DNA of 64,000 nt from Mycobacteroides immunogenum (GCF_001605725.1 NZ_CP011530.1:5456001-5520000); one strand, 5' to 3'. Counted from the stretch's first letter, positions 1-7,633 are shown. The notes: a model not told the origin generated them from the sequence alone. Numbers and translations are program-made.

Positions 1-247
1 TCTGGCCGACGAAACCCGCAACGTCATCGGGAAGTAGCTCGATAGCACCGAACATCTCGCCTGCATCGGCCAACACCACCTGGTTGAATAGACTTTCCTT
101 GTCTCCGAAATGGGCGTAGAGACGCTCCTTACTTGCGTTGGCCTCCTTCGCAATCCGATCAATACGGGCTCCGGCTAGACCGTATTGGGCAAACTCGGCA
201 CGCGCGGCAGCCAGTATCTCGTCTCGCAGCTCGGCGGTGTTACGCAT
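1..247 (-). CDS. TetR-family transcriptional regulator, N-terminal part (runs off the left edge)
   Basis: The reverse strand from an ATG at 247 reads MRNTAELRDEILAAARAEFA, followed by a helix-turn-helix ending in KERLYAHFGDKESLF. That is the classical TetR DNA-binding domain, with the YAHFGDKE recognition-helix edge near residues 43-50. Only the first 82 residues lie in the window, so the ligand-binding domain and the true end are unseen. It points away from the collagen-like gene at 366-707, which lies on the same strand upstream. The family assignment is firm; the ligand and target are unknown. Confidence 0.88.
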   Translation of the reverse strand, partial: MRNTAELRDEILAAARAEFAQYGLAGARIDRIAKEANASKERLYAHFGDKESLFNQVVLADAGEMFGAIELLPDDVAGFVGQ

Positions 248-365
248 CCGCCTATGGTATGACGCTGCATCATTTTGCTGAGCAGCGCTTCCGCTGCCGT
301 CAAACACGATCCCTCCTCGGCGAAGGCTGGGCCCCGCTATGTGTGCGGGACCCAGCCTCCGTAGA

Positions 366-707
366 TCAGCGCCAGGGGCCGCCGGGGCCCGGCGGACCGA
401 AATCAGGCCCCCGTCCGGGACCGAAGTCCGGACCGGGTGGACCGAAATCAGGCCCGCGGCCCCCAAACCCGGGACCGAAGTCCGGACCGGGTGGGCCGAA
501 GTCGGGACCCCCAAAAGGCCCCGGCGGACCAGGGGGCCCCGGCGGGCCGGGTGGACCAGGCGGCGGTAGTTGAATGCTCGCCGTTGCCGGCGCTACCTCG
601 GCCTGCGCAACCACGGGCGTGAAACCAACGAACGCACAGGCAACGGCGCCCGACGCAAGTGCGGCGCGGATAACCACGCGGCGCACTGGGTGTCCACGAA
701 ACTCCAT
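366..707 (-). CDS. Secreted Gly/Pro-rich collagen-like protein
   Basis: A 113-residue protein with a basic N-terminus (FRGHPVRRVVIRAAL) and a hydrophobic stretch ending in VVAQAEVA, which looks like a Sec signal peptide cleaved near residue 36. The mature part is almost entirely Gly, Pro, Asp and Phe: a run of four GPP triplets followed by repeats of GPDFGPPGPDFGPG type. I chose the ATG at 707 because AGGA sits about 6 bases before it; in-frame ATGs also exist at 719 and 779. Gly-X-Y triplets suggest an extended or collagen-like fold, but too few are uninterrupted to claim a triple helix. Function unknown; probably envelope or secreted. Confidence 0.7.
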   Translation of the reverse strand: MEFRGHPVRRVVIRAALASGAVACAFVGFTPVVAQAEVAPATASIQLPPPGPPGPPGPPGPPGPFGGPDFGPPGPDFGPGFGGRGPDFGPPGPDFGPGRGPDFGPPGPGGPWR

Positions 708-795
708 GTCAATCCTCATTTCATGTGGAAGGGATGCCCAATATCGCGGTACTCGACCCACCGCACTGCGCAAGATCACACTCGCACGCTAGCAG

Positions 796-809
796 ACAAA
801 CTAGTTCGT
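796..809. promoter_or_regulatory. Near-palindrome in the 366/853 divergent promoter region
   Basis: ACAAACTAGTTCGT is a 14-bp palindrome with one mismatched pair, centred on AACTAGTT. It lies about 45 bases before the start of the methyltransferase gene at 853 and between two divergent genes. The size and symmetry fit a TetR-type operator; the nearby partial TetR is a possible binder, which is inference only. Confidence 0.4.
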
Positions 810-852
810 TCGGTACTGTGAATGTAATTGCCGAATATCTGAGGAGGTCGCG

Positions 853-1683
853 GTGAACCAATCGACTGCTGGAACCGAGAAGTGGGTAGGGGCGATGCCT
901 CGGGGCGGGCCGCGTGCGTCCTGGCTGGACCGGCGACTGCAAACCGACATCCTTGAATACACCGATCGCTACGACATTCCCGACAGCGTCAAGCAGAAGG
1001 TGATTACCGCGTTGGACCGCATCGGCACGGTGTCCGACGAGCACGAGAAGAACGCCCGTACCGCACTGCAGCTAGTTTCTGACGTTCCGAATCCCCGGAT
1101 CCTCGAGCTGGGCGCCGGCCACGGCAAGCTCTCCGCGCAGATCCTTCAACTACACTCCACGGCCACGGTGACGATCAGCGATCTGGATCCGGTCTCCGTG
1201 CAGAACATCGCGAATGGTCCGCTGGGTTCACATCCACGCGCCCGAACCCAGGTCATCGACGCCACCCAGATCGACAGTCCCGATGACAGTTACGACCTGG
1301 TCATCCTCGCACAGGCATTCCACCATTTGCCGCCCGCGATCGCCTTCCGAGCGATCGCGGAAGCCACCAGGGTGGGCGGGCAGTTCCTGGTTATCGATCT
1401 CAAACGTCAGAAGCCAATACCTCTGGCTATCAATGTGGTTGCGGCGGTATTGGTCTCCCCACTGCTACTTCCATTTTCCGCCATTCGCCCGGTACTGCAC
1501 GACGGCCTGATCAGCGCGCTGCGCGCATACAGCCACTCAGCCTTCATTGCCCTCGGTAGCTCCGTCGACCCCCACATGCGAATCAAATTTCTGCGCCCTC
1601 GCGCCAGGTTCCTCAATCCAACTATCGTGACCTTCTCCCGGAGATCCCACGAAACCGATACACAGCCAAGGGAACTGGCATGA
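853..1683 (+). CDS. Class I SAM-dependent methyltransferase, possibly lipid-modifying
   Basis: A 276-residue protein starting at a GTG preceded by GAGGAGG. Motif I (ILELGAGHGKLSAQIL, residues 83-98) is the SAM-binding glycine loop, followed by an acidic DLDPVS motif II and LVILAQAFHHLP, typical of Methyltransf_11-like enzymes. A hydrophobic segment (LAINVVAAVLVSPLLLPF, near residues 192-210) late in the protein suggests membrane association or a lipid substrate. Its stop codon overlaps the start of the acyltransferase at 1680 in an ATGA, so the two are translationally coupled and probably act on the same lipid. The substrate cannot be read from sequence. Confidence 0.85.
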   Translation: MNQSTAGTEKWVGAMPRGGPRASWLDRRLQTDILEYTDRYDIPDSVKQKVITALDRIGTVSDEHEKNARTALQLVSDVPNPRILELGAGHGKLSAQILQLHSTATVTISDLDPVSVQNIANGPLGSHPRARTQVIDATQIDSPDDSYDLVILAQAFHHLPPAIAFRAIAEATRVGGQFLVIDLKRQKPIPLAINVVAAVLVSPLLLPFSAIRPVLHDGLISALRAYSHSAFIALGSSVDPHMRIKFLRPRARFLNPTIVTFSRRSHETDTQPRELA

Positions 1684-2552
1684 CCGAGACTTCTGACATC
1701 GCTGCGATCATGAACCCGCCCGAACGGGTCCAAGCCCTACGGCGCACACTGCACAGCGCACAGCCCACCATCACCGCGTTGATCAACCTCTACCGGCCCT
1801 ACGTCGACGGGCTGAAAAACCTACCCCGTGATGGTCGATTCCTGTTGGTCGGCAACCACACTCAGATCGGCATCGAAGCGCCGTTGATTTCTCATTTCAT
1901 CCATCGTGAACTCGGAAGACGCGTGCGGCCACTGGCGGAGCGTGCCATTGGCCAAGCGCCCGAACCGATCCGCGACATGCTGGCAGCCTATGGAGCCGTA
2001 GTGGGATCACCGGAAAGTGCACGAGAACTGATGCAGAACAATGAGTCGATGCTCGTATTTCCCGGCGGTGGACGAGAACTGCCCAAGTTCAAGAACGAGG
2101 AGTACACGCTGCGTTGGGATGGGCGCTCCGGATTCGCCCGCCTTTCTGTGGAAAGCGACTACCCCATAGTTCCGGTAGGACTCGTCGGAGGCGACGACCT
2201 GTACGAGAGCTTGCTGACACGGGATAGCCGACTGGGGCAACTCTCCTTGAAATTGACCGAACGACTCTTTGATCGGCGGGACTTCGCGCCACCCTTGATG
2301 CGCGGAATCGGCCCTACCTTGATTCCCCGCCCACACCGCATGTATCTACGTTTCGCCGCACCGATTAGCACCATCAAGCCGCATCAGATTCCCGAGACTG
2401 TGTGGGTGGAGAACGTCAAACAACAGACGCAGGATTCACTCGAACAAATCCTTGCCGAGCTACAAGAGGTGCGTGCCCGTGATCCGTACCGGACACTCAA
2501 CCCGCTGGCCTGGCGCAAGGCCATCTTTCCGGCGGAACCTTGCGAATCTTAA
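1680..2552 (+). CDS. PlsC/MGAT-like acyltransferase (lysophospholipid acyltransferase superfamily)
   Basis: A 290-residue protein with the acyltransferase block I motif GNHTQIGIE (catalytic His at residue 60) and block III FPGGGRE at residues 127-133. This is the NHT...FPGG arrangement of the MGAT-like LPLAT branch rather than the classic NHxxxxD of PlsC. Later VPVGLVGGDDLYE fits block IV. It should transfer an acyl group from acyl-CoA to a lipid hydroxyl at the membrane. It overlaps the methyltransferase gene by 4 bases and no other gene follows directly, so the two form a compact lipid-modification operon. Confidence 0.83.
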   Translation: MTETSDIAAIMNPPERVQALRRTLHSAQPTITALINLYRPYVDGLKNLPRDGRFLLVGNHTQIGIEAPLISHFIHRELGRRVRPLAERAIGQAPEPIRDMLAAYGAVVGSPESARELMQNNESMLVFPGGGRELPKFKNEEYTLRWDGRSGFARLSVESDYPIVPVGLVGGDDLYESLLTRDSRLGQLSLKLTERLFDRRDFAPPLMRGIGPTLIPRPHRMYLRFAAPISTIKPHQIPETVWVENVKQQTQDSLEQILAELQEVRARDPYRTLNPLAWRKAIFPAEPCES

Positions 2553-2613
2553 TGTGCACCAATCATATCGAGACCCATTTTCCATCAATCACGGCCAAGG
2601 AGTCCTGCCGGCG

Positions 2614-2835
2614 ATGACACAGAATCCACCGATCATTGCAGTCGAGGAGCATGTGGTGTTCCCAGCTCTTTCCGCTCGTATCAACCCCGCCGCGCTCCTG
2701 GCGCGTGGATTGCCTGGACCGGGAGGCAGCACGAAACTTCTCGAGGATGGCGGGCGAAGGGTGGGGGAGGTGGGCGACTCGCGGCTTGCCGCGATGGATG
2801 CCGCACGGCTACCCGACTTCATATCAGTAAGCTGA
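2614..2835 (+). pseudogene. Truncated amidohydrolase N-terminus
   Basis: From the ATG at 2614 the frame reads MTQNPPIIAVEEHVVFPAL and ends after 73 residues with SRLAAMDAARLPDF. The start (IIAVEEH) and the GDxRLxAMDxAxI-type segment are the N-terminus of the amidohydrolase_2 family (decarboxylase-type, normally about 300-350 residues). The metal-binding His residues of the central barrel and the C-terminus are missing, so this is a remnant cut at its 3' side just before the convergent TetR gene. An intact relative of the broader superfamily lies at 30359-31387. Confidence 0.65.
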
Positions 2836-2847
2836 TTATTAGTACGG

Positions 2848-2872
2848 CGCACGATACGTGGGATGTCGTGCG
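2848..2872. terminator. Hairpin between convergent genes
   Basis: CGCACGA and TCGTGCG form a perfect 7-bp inverted repeat around an 11-base loop, placed between the end of the amidohydrolase remnant (2835) and the end of the TetR gene (2879). Its position between convergent ends fits a bidirectional terminator. There is no T-run, so efficiency is uncertain. Confidence 0.35.
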
Positions 2873-2878
2873 TGCACC

Positions 2879-3457
2879 TCAGTGGGCGGGCTGTGCACCG
2901 CGCAAGATCATGCCCACAATCTTTTCAGGCTGCAGGCTTTCCAGTCCCTCGGCGGTCATGAGACCACGACTCAAGATCGGTCCGAGCATGAATTCGAAGA
3001 TCAGTCGGTGATCCGTGTCCTTGACTACTTCTCCCCGCTCGATAGCCCGCTCGATGATTAACGCACACGAATCACGCCGAGTCCGCCACAGCGTGTGCTG
3101 CAATTCGGAAAGTGAGGGGTCCCCGGAGCGGGTGACATCCAGAAGTACTCGGCCTAGCGGAGCTTGGTGCGCCGCAATCACCTTGGCGAACAGACTCATC
3201 AGATCATCTTTGACGTTGCCCGTGTCGGGCACCGCCACCGCGGTATCGATCGTCTCGAGCAACGCCTCGCGGATCAGCGATCCCCGATCTTTCCACTTCC
3301 GGTAGATCGACACGTGTGAGACGCCCGACCGCTCGGCGATCGCAGGTACCGTCGCGCCGTCCAATCCTTCCTCCAGCAGAATTTCGACGGTAGCGGCCAT
3401 CACCTGCGCATGTACGCGCGCGGTGCGCCCGCCTGGACGTCGGACCGGGTCAGTCAT
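2879..3457 (-). CDS. TetR-family regulator of the adjacent catabolic cluster (inferred)
   Basis: A 192-residue protein with a TetR helix-turn-helix at residues 37-56 (VPAIAERSGVSHVSIYRKW). The C-terminal half is helical, of the type seen in AcrR-like regulators with a C-terminal ligand-binding domain. It lies 44 bases downstream of the cupin gene on the same strand, so it could be the last gene of the leftward cluster 6540-2879 and regulate it through the operator at 6575-6596. A short inverted repeat, GTGCC/GGCAC at about 3474-3488, lies just before its start and could be a local operator. Confidence 0.85.
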   Translation of the reverse strand: MTDPVRRPGGRTARVHAQVMAATVEILLEEGLDGATVPAIAERSGVSHVSIYRKWKDRGSLIREALLETIDTAVAVPDTGNVKDDLMSLFAKVIAAHQAPLGRVLLDVTRSGDPSLSELQHTLWRTRRDSCALIIERAIERGEVVKDTDHRLIFEFMLGPILSRGLMTAEGLESLQPEKIVGMILRGAQPAH

Positions 3458-3501
3458 CGGCCCAGCGTACCGATGTGCCTAGGGGGCACCGGCGCGCGAC
3501 G

Positions 3502-3957
3502 CTAGACCGGTTCCAGTCCTGGCAGCGGCTCCGCGTCGACGAGCACAACCACGATCCGGGCTGGTTCATCGGACCTATTTTCCCAGCTGTGAACGGTGCC
3601 TCTCTGAATGATCACATCGCCGGGTCGCATTAGCCTTTCATCGTCCTCGACCACCGCGTAAAGCTCGCCCGAGATCACACAGGTGTAGTCGATGCTCGCG
3701 GTCCGATGAGAGGGACAAGATGTATGCGGGGCGAACTCGACAACACGGAAAACACTGCCACCCACCGGTGGTTTCAACACTGCGCCGCCGACGAAGTAGT
3801 CGAGTCGCGAGTTGCCGGCGGGGGTCGCGGTGTTCTGCCAGAGATCAGCGGTTCCTGCTCCCATAATCTCCTGAACGTGAGGACACACTCCGTCTTCCAC
3901 AAAAACAGCGTTGCCGCTGTCATCGTGCCCAGTGATGATTCTGCGAATCGGTTGCAT
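3502..3957 (-). CDS. Small cupin-domain protein
   Basis: A 151-residue protein (start ATG at 3957, preceded by a perfect AGGAGGT at 3961-3967). The C-terminal half carries a single cupin_2 barrel: SCPSHRTASIDYTCVISGEL is cupin motif 1 and GDVIIQRGTVHSWEN is motif 2, with conserved His residues for a metal. Cupins in such clusters are often small-molecule oxygenases, isomerases or sensors of aromatic compounds. Its start lies 8 bases after the stop of the lipocalin-like gene, so they are co-transcribed. The precise reaction is not deducible. Confidence 0.82.
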   Translation of the reverse strand: MQPIRRIITGHDDSGNAVFVEDGVCPHVQEIMGAGTADLWQNTATPAGNSRLDYFVGGAVLKPPVGGSVFRVVEFAPHTSCPSHRTASIDYTCVISGELYAVVEDDERLMRPGDVIIQRGTVHSWENRSDEPARIVVVLVDAEPLPGLEPV

Positions 3958-3965
3958 CAGACCTC

Positions 3966-4409
3966 CTAAATCCGTATCCATTTGACGTAGCTTGCGAGTT
4001 CTTCGCCGTTGAATTTCATAGGCGGCGTGTCCAGAGTGAGAATGTCGCCGTCAAAGATGCAGGCGCGCCGAAGGTCCTGGCCCACGAAGTGTGGAACGCT
4101 CGCGTACTGCACACGATGGTGCACTGTAGCGGTGTCCTCATCGATTTCGAAGGTGCCGCAGTAGCTCACGAAAGTGTCATAGGCGTAGGCCTTTTCGTGA
4201 ATTCCTCCGCCTCCCAGGGAAGGGTCTGTGAAAGCCGGCCGGCTCAGCAGGCTGAGCGCTGCGCTCATCAGTCCAGATTCGGTATAGATCAGTAGGCCAC
4301 CACACTGTTCGGTCGGGCCGATCGGTAAGTCATGCAGCTCACCATTTTTGATGGTTTTCATGTCAATCATGCGCCAACCACCGATGAGACGGGAACGGAT
4401 ATCGGTCAT
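3966..4409 (-). CDS. Lipocalin-like domain protein
   Basis: A 147-residue protein starting MTDIRSRLIGGWRMIDMKT. The opening L(I/V)GxWRLxS-type segment, the GLLIYTESGLMSAAL strand pair and the YCGTFEIDEDTATVHHRV strand region match the Lipocalin_5 family of small beta-barrels. I use the ATG at 4409 rather than 4430 because the family begins there and a GGAAAG precedes it. It follows the nitroreductase gene by 14 bases in the leftward cluster. Relatives often accompany aromatic-degradation or polyketide-type monooxygenases, possibly as substrate carriers or cyclases; that role is inferred. Confidence 0.8.
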   Translation of the reverse strand: MTDIRSRLIGGWRMIDMKTIKNGELHDLPIGPTEQCGGLLIYTESGLMSAALSLLSRPAFTDPSLGGGGIHEKAYAYDTFVSYCGTFEIDEDTATVHHRVQYASVPHFVGQDLRRACIFDGDILTLDTPPMKFNGEELASYVKWIRI

Positions 4410-4423
4410 CTCTTTCCGCCTAC

Positions 4424-4939
4424 TCACCACTGTTCGCGATGCATGACGTCTTCCAGCGGACGCCGATTAGGCTTGCGAATCGGCGCCAGGGAGCGATCCG
4501 CCGGGAATCCCAGGCCCATCAGGTAAGCGACATCATGGTCGTCCGGCACACCAAGCAGCGCACGGGCCTTCCCCTGATTACCGACCGCTGAGTGTGCGGT
4601 ACCGATGCCTAGTTCGGTGGCGGCAATCATCATTGCCATGGTGGCCTGTCCCAGATCGAACTGGTCCCACCGTGCGGCCAAATCGTTCTCCGGCCGCGGT
4701 AAGATCAACGCGAAAGCAGCAGGGGCGGAAGCGATATGCGTCGCACCCGGCCACACGGTAGACAGTTCCTGCAACCGCTCCCCATCGGTGACGACGACGA
4801 AGTCCCAATGTTGGTTATTGTTCGCAGAGGGCGCCCGTCGCCCTGCCTCGGCAATCCGGTCCAAGTCGGCGCCCGGGATCGGGTCGGGGCGGTAGTCGCG
4901 CACATTACGACGCGCTGCAATCGCTTCCCATGCTGTCAT
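4424..4939 (-). CDS. Nitroreductase-family FMN oxidoreductase
   Basis: A 171-residue protein starting at ATG 4939 with GAGGA in front. It opens AWEAIAARRNVRDYRPDPI, the nitroreductase FMN-binding start (R-R-x-R-D-Y), followed by APSANNNQHWDFVVV, the second FMN contact, and ends with a GFPADRSLAP loop and RRPLEDVMH. This is full length for the short nitroreductase-like family. It lies between the monooxygenase (30 bases upstream) and the lipocalin-like protein. A plausible role is flavin-dependent reduction in the same pathway; the substrate is unknown. Confidence 0.88.
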   Translation of the reverse strand: MTAWEAIAARRNVRDYRPDPIPGADLDRIAEAGRRAPSANNNQHWDFVVVTDGERLQELSTVWPGATHIASAPAAFALILPRPENDLAARWDQFDLGQATMAMMIAATELGIGTAHSAVGNQGKARALLGVPDDHDVAYLMGLGFPADRSLAPIRKPNRRPLEDVMHREQW

Positions 4940-4968
4940 ATCGTCCTCTTTTCCTTGTCTAGTTTGTT

Positions 4969-6540
4969 TTAGTGACTGGGGCGCAGTACACGTGCTTTCG
5001 ACTGCTCTACCGCCTGTCTCGGGGCAGCCGCCGCCGACTCGAAGCGCGCGGCGACTACACCGTCGGGCCGCACCAACAGTGCACCGTGCTCGGGCGTGGG
5101 GAAGATCCGGTGCCAACGCGCCTTGTCGATTACCTGCTCTTCGGCAATCGTGCGCGCTCCCACCCTCGGCAGGGGATCCTTGTGCAGCGCAGCGGCATAG
5201 ACACTCGATTCGGGGGCAAGCAGCGTAAACCCACGTGGGTCAACCAGATCCAGTGTGCTGGTGATGTCGCCGATGAGCTCGACATGAGGCACACGGGTTC
5301 CCGGCTCACCGTATGACGCGGTGGCATCCTGCACTGGCGAGAGCGGGTCGTATCCCGTGGCTCCCGCCGCTGGGTACCGGAATCCGAGCGTCACATTCAC
5401 CGGACCTGGATTTCCCTCACCGATGTATCCGCCTTTGCGGGCCATTTCCCGCACCTCAAGGACGGTGTATTCAGCGATCGGCTTGCGTTCTGTTTCATAG
5501 GTATCCAGTAACGCGTCCTCGGCGTCTCCGCGTAGTACCGCAGCGATCTTCCACGCCAGATTGTGTGCCTCCGCGATACCGGTATTGGCGCCGTAGCCAC
5601 CGTGTGGTGAATTGATATGTGCAGCATCGCCGACCAAGAATGCCCGGCCCGCCCGATATCGTTCCGCGACATAGGACCCGGTGTGCCACACGCCCGCACC
5701 AACCACGTCGATGTCGATGTTGTCGACGCCGAGCACCGCGTTGACGAACGGAATTGCCTGGGCACCAGAGGAATCAATGTTCATCCCGTCCAGTTCCACG
5801 CGCGGCGGCAACGCCAGCAGGTGATAGTCCCGCGCCCGGCCACGCAGGAAGATCAGCGCGTCACGTTCGGGCGAAAGAAACGCGGTGATGTCCCGGCTAC
5901 CGAGCGCAGGGGCCAGATCTGCCTCGAATTGAATGCTCAGACCGGTCCCCGGGTACGGCTGGCCGTGACGCCCGATACCGAGTACCTGGCGGAATGTTCC
6001 GTTGGCACCGTCGGCCACCACCAGGTATCGAGCCACGAAGGAGGTCGCGCCCGTGCCACCGGTGGGCAGCACGTCGACAGTGACCGAGTCCTCGTGCTGG
6101 GCAATGGTTACCGCGCGATGTCCAAACAACACCGTGGCGCCCAGCTCTTCACAGTGGCGACGCAAGATCGGCTCAAGCCGATACTGCTCACAAGAGGCGG
6201 GTCCCACCGGACTCTGCCCCTCCGGATCCGCCACATCCGCCGGCCGAAAGACGCGCTCGTACTCACCGGCCAACGTATCGCCAATTCCGACCAAGTTCTC
6301 TACATCCCCGGCGGCACGGACCACATCCTCGATCCCGGCCTCACGAAACAGTTCCATGGTGCGGATCGACAGGTTCCGGGCCTTGGGCAGAACCTTGATC
6401 GCTTCGTGCCGCTCGACCACGATGGTCCGCACGTCCTGCTGCGCCAGGAACATCGCTGTCGTCAAGCCGACTAAACCACCCCCGATGACGAGCACGTCGC
6501 AATCCGCATCTGTCCAGCCACCTGTCGCGGTGTCACCCAT
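4969..6540 (-). CDS. FAD-dependent aromatic monooxygenase (PHBH/TfdB group)
   Basis: A 523-residue group A flavoprotein hydroxylase. The Rossmann GxGxxG is VLVIGGGLVGLTTA (residues 16-29). The DG motif is VVADGANGTFR (174-184) and the GD motif is FLVGDAAHINSPHGGYGAN (301-319). The C-terminal thioredoxin-like extension (ALLVRPDGVVAARF) is typical of the phenol hydroxylase/TfdB and polyketide hydroxylase branch. It should use NAD(P)H and O2 to hydroxylate an aromatic ring. It is the first gene of the leftward cluster and has an operator-like inverted repeat 35 bases in front. A decayed copy of the same C-terminus lies at 6792-6927 in opposite orientation. Confidence 0.9.
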   Translation of the reverse strand: MGDTATGGWTDADCDVLVIGGGLVGLTTAMFLAQQDVRTIVVERHEAIKVLPKARNLSIRTMELFREAGIEDVVRAAGDVENLVGIGDTLAGEYERVFRPADVADPEGQSPVGPASCEQYRLEPILRRHCEELGATVLFGHRAVTIAQHEDSVTVDVLPTGGTGATSFVARYLVVADGANGTFRQVLGIGRHGQPYPGTGLSIQFEADLAPALGSRDITAFLSPERDALIFLRGRARDYHLLALPPRVELDGMNIDSSGAQAIPFVNAVLGVDNIDIDVVGAGVWHTGSYVAERYRAGRAFLVGDAAHINSPHGGYGANTGIAEAHNLAWKIAAVLRGDAEDALLDTYETERKPIAEYTVLEVREMARKGGYIGEGNPGPVNVTLGFRYPAAGATGYDPLSPVQDATASYGEPGTRVPHVELIGDITSTLDLVDPRGFTLLAPESSVYAAALHKDPLPRVGARTIAEEQVIDKARWHRIFPTPEHGALLVRPDGVVAARFESAAAAPRQAVEQSKARVLRPSH

Positions 6541-6574
6541 CGCTTCTTCTCCTTCGCGACATCAGCGTGCACCT

Positions 6575-6596
6575 TAAAGTAAGTATCTGTACTTTA
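6575..6596. promoter_or_regulatory. Inverted repeat operator before the monooxygenase cluster
   Basis: TAAAGTA (6575-6581) and TACTTTA (6590-6596) form a perfect 7-bp inverted repeat around an 8-base spacer, 35 bases upstream of the monooxygenase start. This fits a TetR/AcrR operator, most simply for the TetR encoded at the end of the same cluster (2879-3457), though the rightward TetR at 6999 is also close. Confidence 0.55.
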
Positions 6597-6791
6597 GTAG
6601 TCAAGATAGGCCTCCCCGAGCGGTAATGCAAGCCGGTCGCCGAAGCCCTGGTCCCCCACCCCCGGCCCCCGAGCGCACGGGTTCCCCATGACGGAACTGA
6701 CGCGCCAACGCCCGGATTCAATGCCAGCAGATCTAGATAAATTGTTGCTGGACTTAAGTACTCATGATCAAGAGGAAGGTGTGGGGTTTTG

Positions 6792-6927
6792 ATCCTGCCC
6801 AGCGGCGGCGCCCTGCTCATCCGACCAGACGGCGTGATCGCGACACGATTCGAGGACGCATCGAACGAGCCACGGGCGGGCGGTGCATGACGCACTCGCC
6901 TTGGCCCTGCGCCCGATCCAGCAATAG
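6792..6927 (+). pseudogene. C-terminal remnant of a second FAD monooxygenase
   Basis: The plus strand at 6792-6890 reads ILPSGGALLIRPDGVIATRF then EDASNEPRAGGA and stops; moving one frame at the end continues VHDALALALRPIQQ to a stop at 6927. The core RPDGV(I/V)A(T/A)RFE matches the C-terminal thioredoxin-like tail of the intact monooxygenase at 4969-6540 (LLVRPDGVVAARFES). No FAD or GD motif precedes it, so only the 3' end survives, with a frameshift. It is oriented opposite to the intact gene. Confidence 0.6.
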
Positions 6928-6998
6928 CGCGCTCAGCGCGCGTCTGGCTTTCAGCCTGTCGGAGCCGAGCCTTCGGCCCGGCGGGCTAAAGTCGCGAA

Positions 6999-7565
6999 GT
7001 GCCCAGGATTAGCGCTTCTTCAGTGGAAGAACACCGCGAACAGGTGCACCGTCAGGTTTTCGCGGCATTCGCCGACTTGATGGCCGAACAGAGCTTCGAC
7101 GCGATCACCATGGCCAAACTAGCCTCGGCAGCAGGCATTGGGCGCACGGCGATTTACCACCATTTCGCCGATAAGGAAGCCGTGATCATCGGGTTCGCGT
7201 CGCATGAAACGAGCCGCTACCTTGAGGGCCTTCGAACCGCACTAGCCGATATCGACGATCCGGCGCAGCGGCTGGGTGTCTACATCCGACACCAACTTGA
7301 GGCCGGCCAACAGTTCCATATGGGTCTAGGCAGTCAGCTGTACGGCGCCTTGTCGCGGGATGCGTCGCTGGCTATCCGTGAGCATGTGACCGCCGTCGAA
7401 GACGTATTGCTCGAGATCCTGACCGATGGAGTCGCTGCCGGCATTTTCACAGTGGACGACCAGTCCTCCACACTCTCGCTGATCCATGCCTGCCTGGCCC
7501 CGCGACACCTGCCGGTTGCCGCCATCGAACGGTTCGTGCTGCGGGCTCTGGGCGCAACCCCGTAG
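6999..7565 (+). CDS. TetR-family regulator, probable controller of heme oxygenase
   Basis: A 188-residue protein with a TetR helix-turn-helix at residues 37-56 (ITMAKLASAAGIGRTAIYHH, followed by FADKEAVI). The start is a GTG at 6999. TAAAGT at 6987-6992 lies 6 bases before it, a TANNNT -10 box in the position used by leaderless mycobacterial transcripts, and there is no Shine-Dalgarno. It is followed after 33 bases by a large double palindrome and then the heme oxygenase gene. The context suggests a repressor sensing heme, biliverdin or a related ligand, but no ligand residues can be named. Confidence 0.87.
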   Translation: MPRISASSVEEHREQVHRQVFAAFADLMAEQSFDAITMAKLASAAGIGRTAIYHHFADKEAVIIGFASHETSRYLEGLRTALADIDDPAQRLGVYIRHQLEAGQQFHMGLGSQLYGALSRDASLAIREHVTAVEDVLLEILTDGVAAGIFTVDDQSSTLSLIHACLAPRHLPVAAIERFVLRALGATP

Positions 7566-7598
7566 CCGCCACTTAGCCTCAACCTCGTGCTACGTTTC

Positions 7599-7633
7599 TG
7601 ACAGCTTGTCAGTATGATCCTGACAAGCTGTCA
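7599..7633. promoter_or_regulatory. Double palindromic operator before heme oxygenase
   Basis: TGACAGCTTGTCAG (7599-7612) and CTGACAAGCTGTCA (7620-7633) are perfect 14-bp inverted repeats separated by 7 bases. Each arm is also palindromic on its own (TGACA-3 bases-TGTCA), so the site offers two tandem dyads 22 bases apart, about two helical turns, as expected for cooperative binding of two TetR dimers. It lies 31 bases before the heme oxygenase start. Confidence 0.75.

Noticed and set aside
390..560. Tandem DNA repeats that could suggest CRISPR or a VNTR element
   Set aside because: They encode Gly/Pro triplets in frame, with no spacer-repeat architecture.
133..573. Forward Gly/Pro-rich ORFs over 133-573
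   Set aside because: They are the complement of the TetR start and of the Gly/Pro repeats; the reverse-strand reading has a signal peptide and ribosome site.
5617..6474. 285-residue forward ORF opposite the FAD monooxygenase
   Set aside because: Antisense of a flavoprotein with intact FAD, DG and GD motifs.
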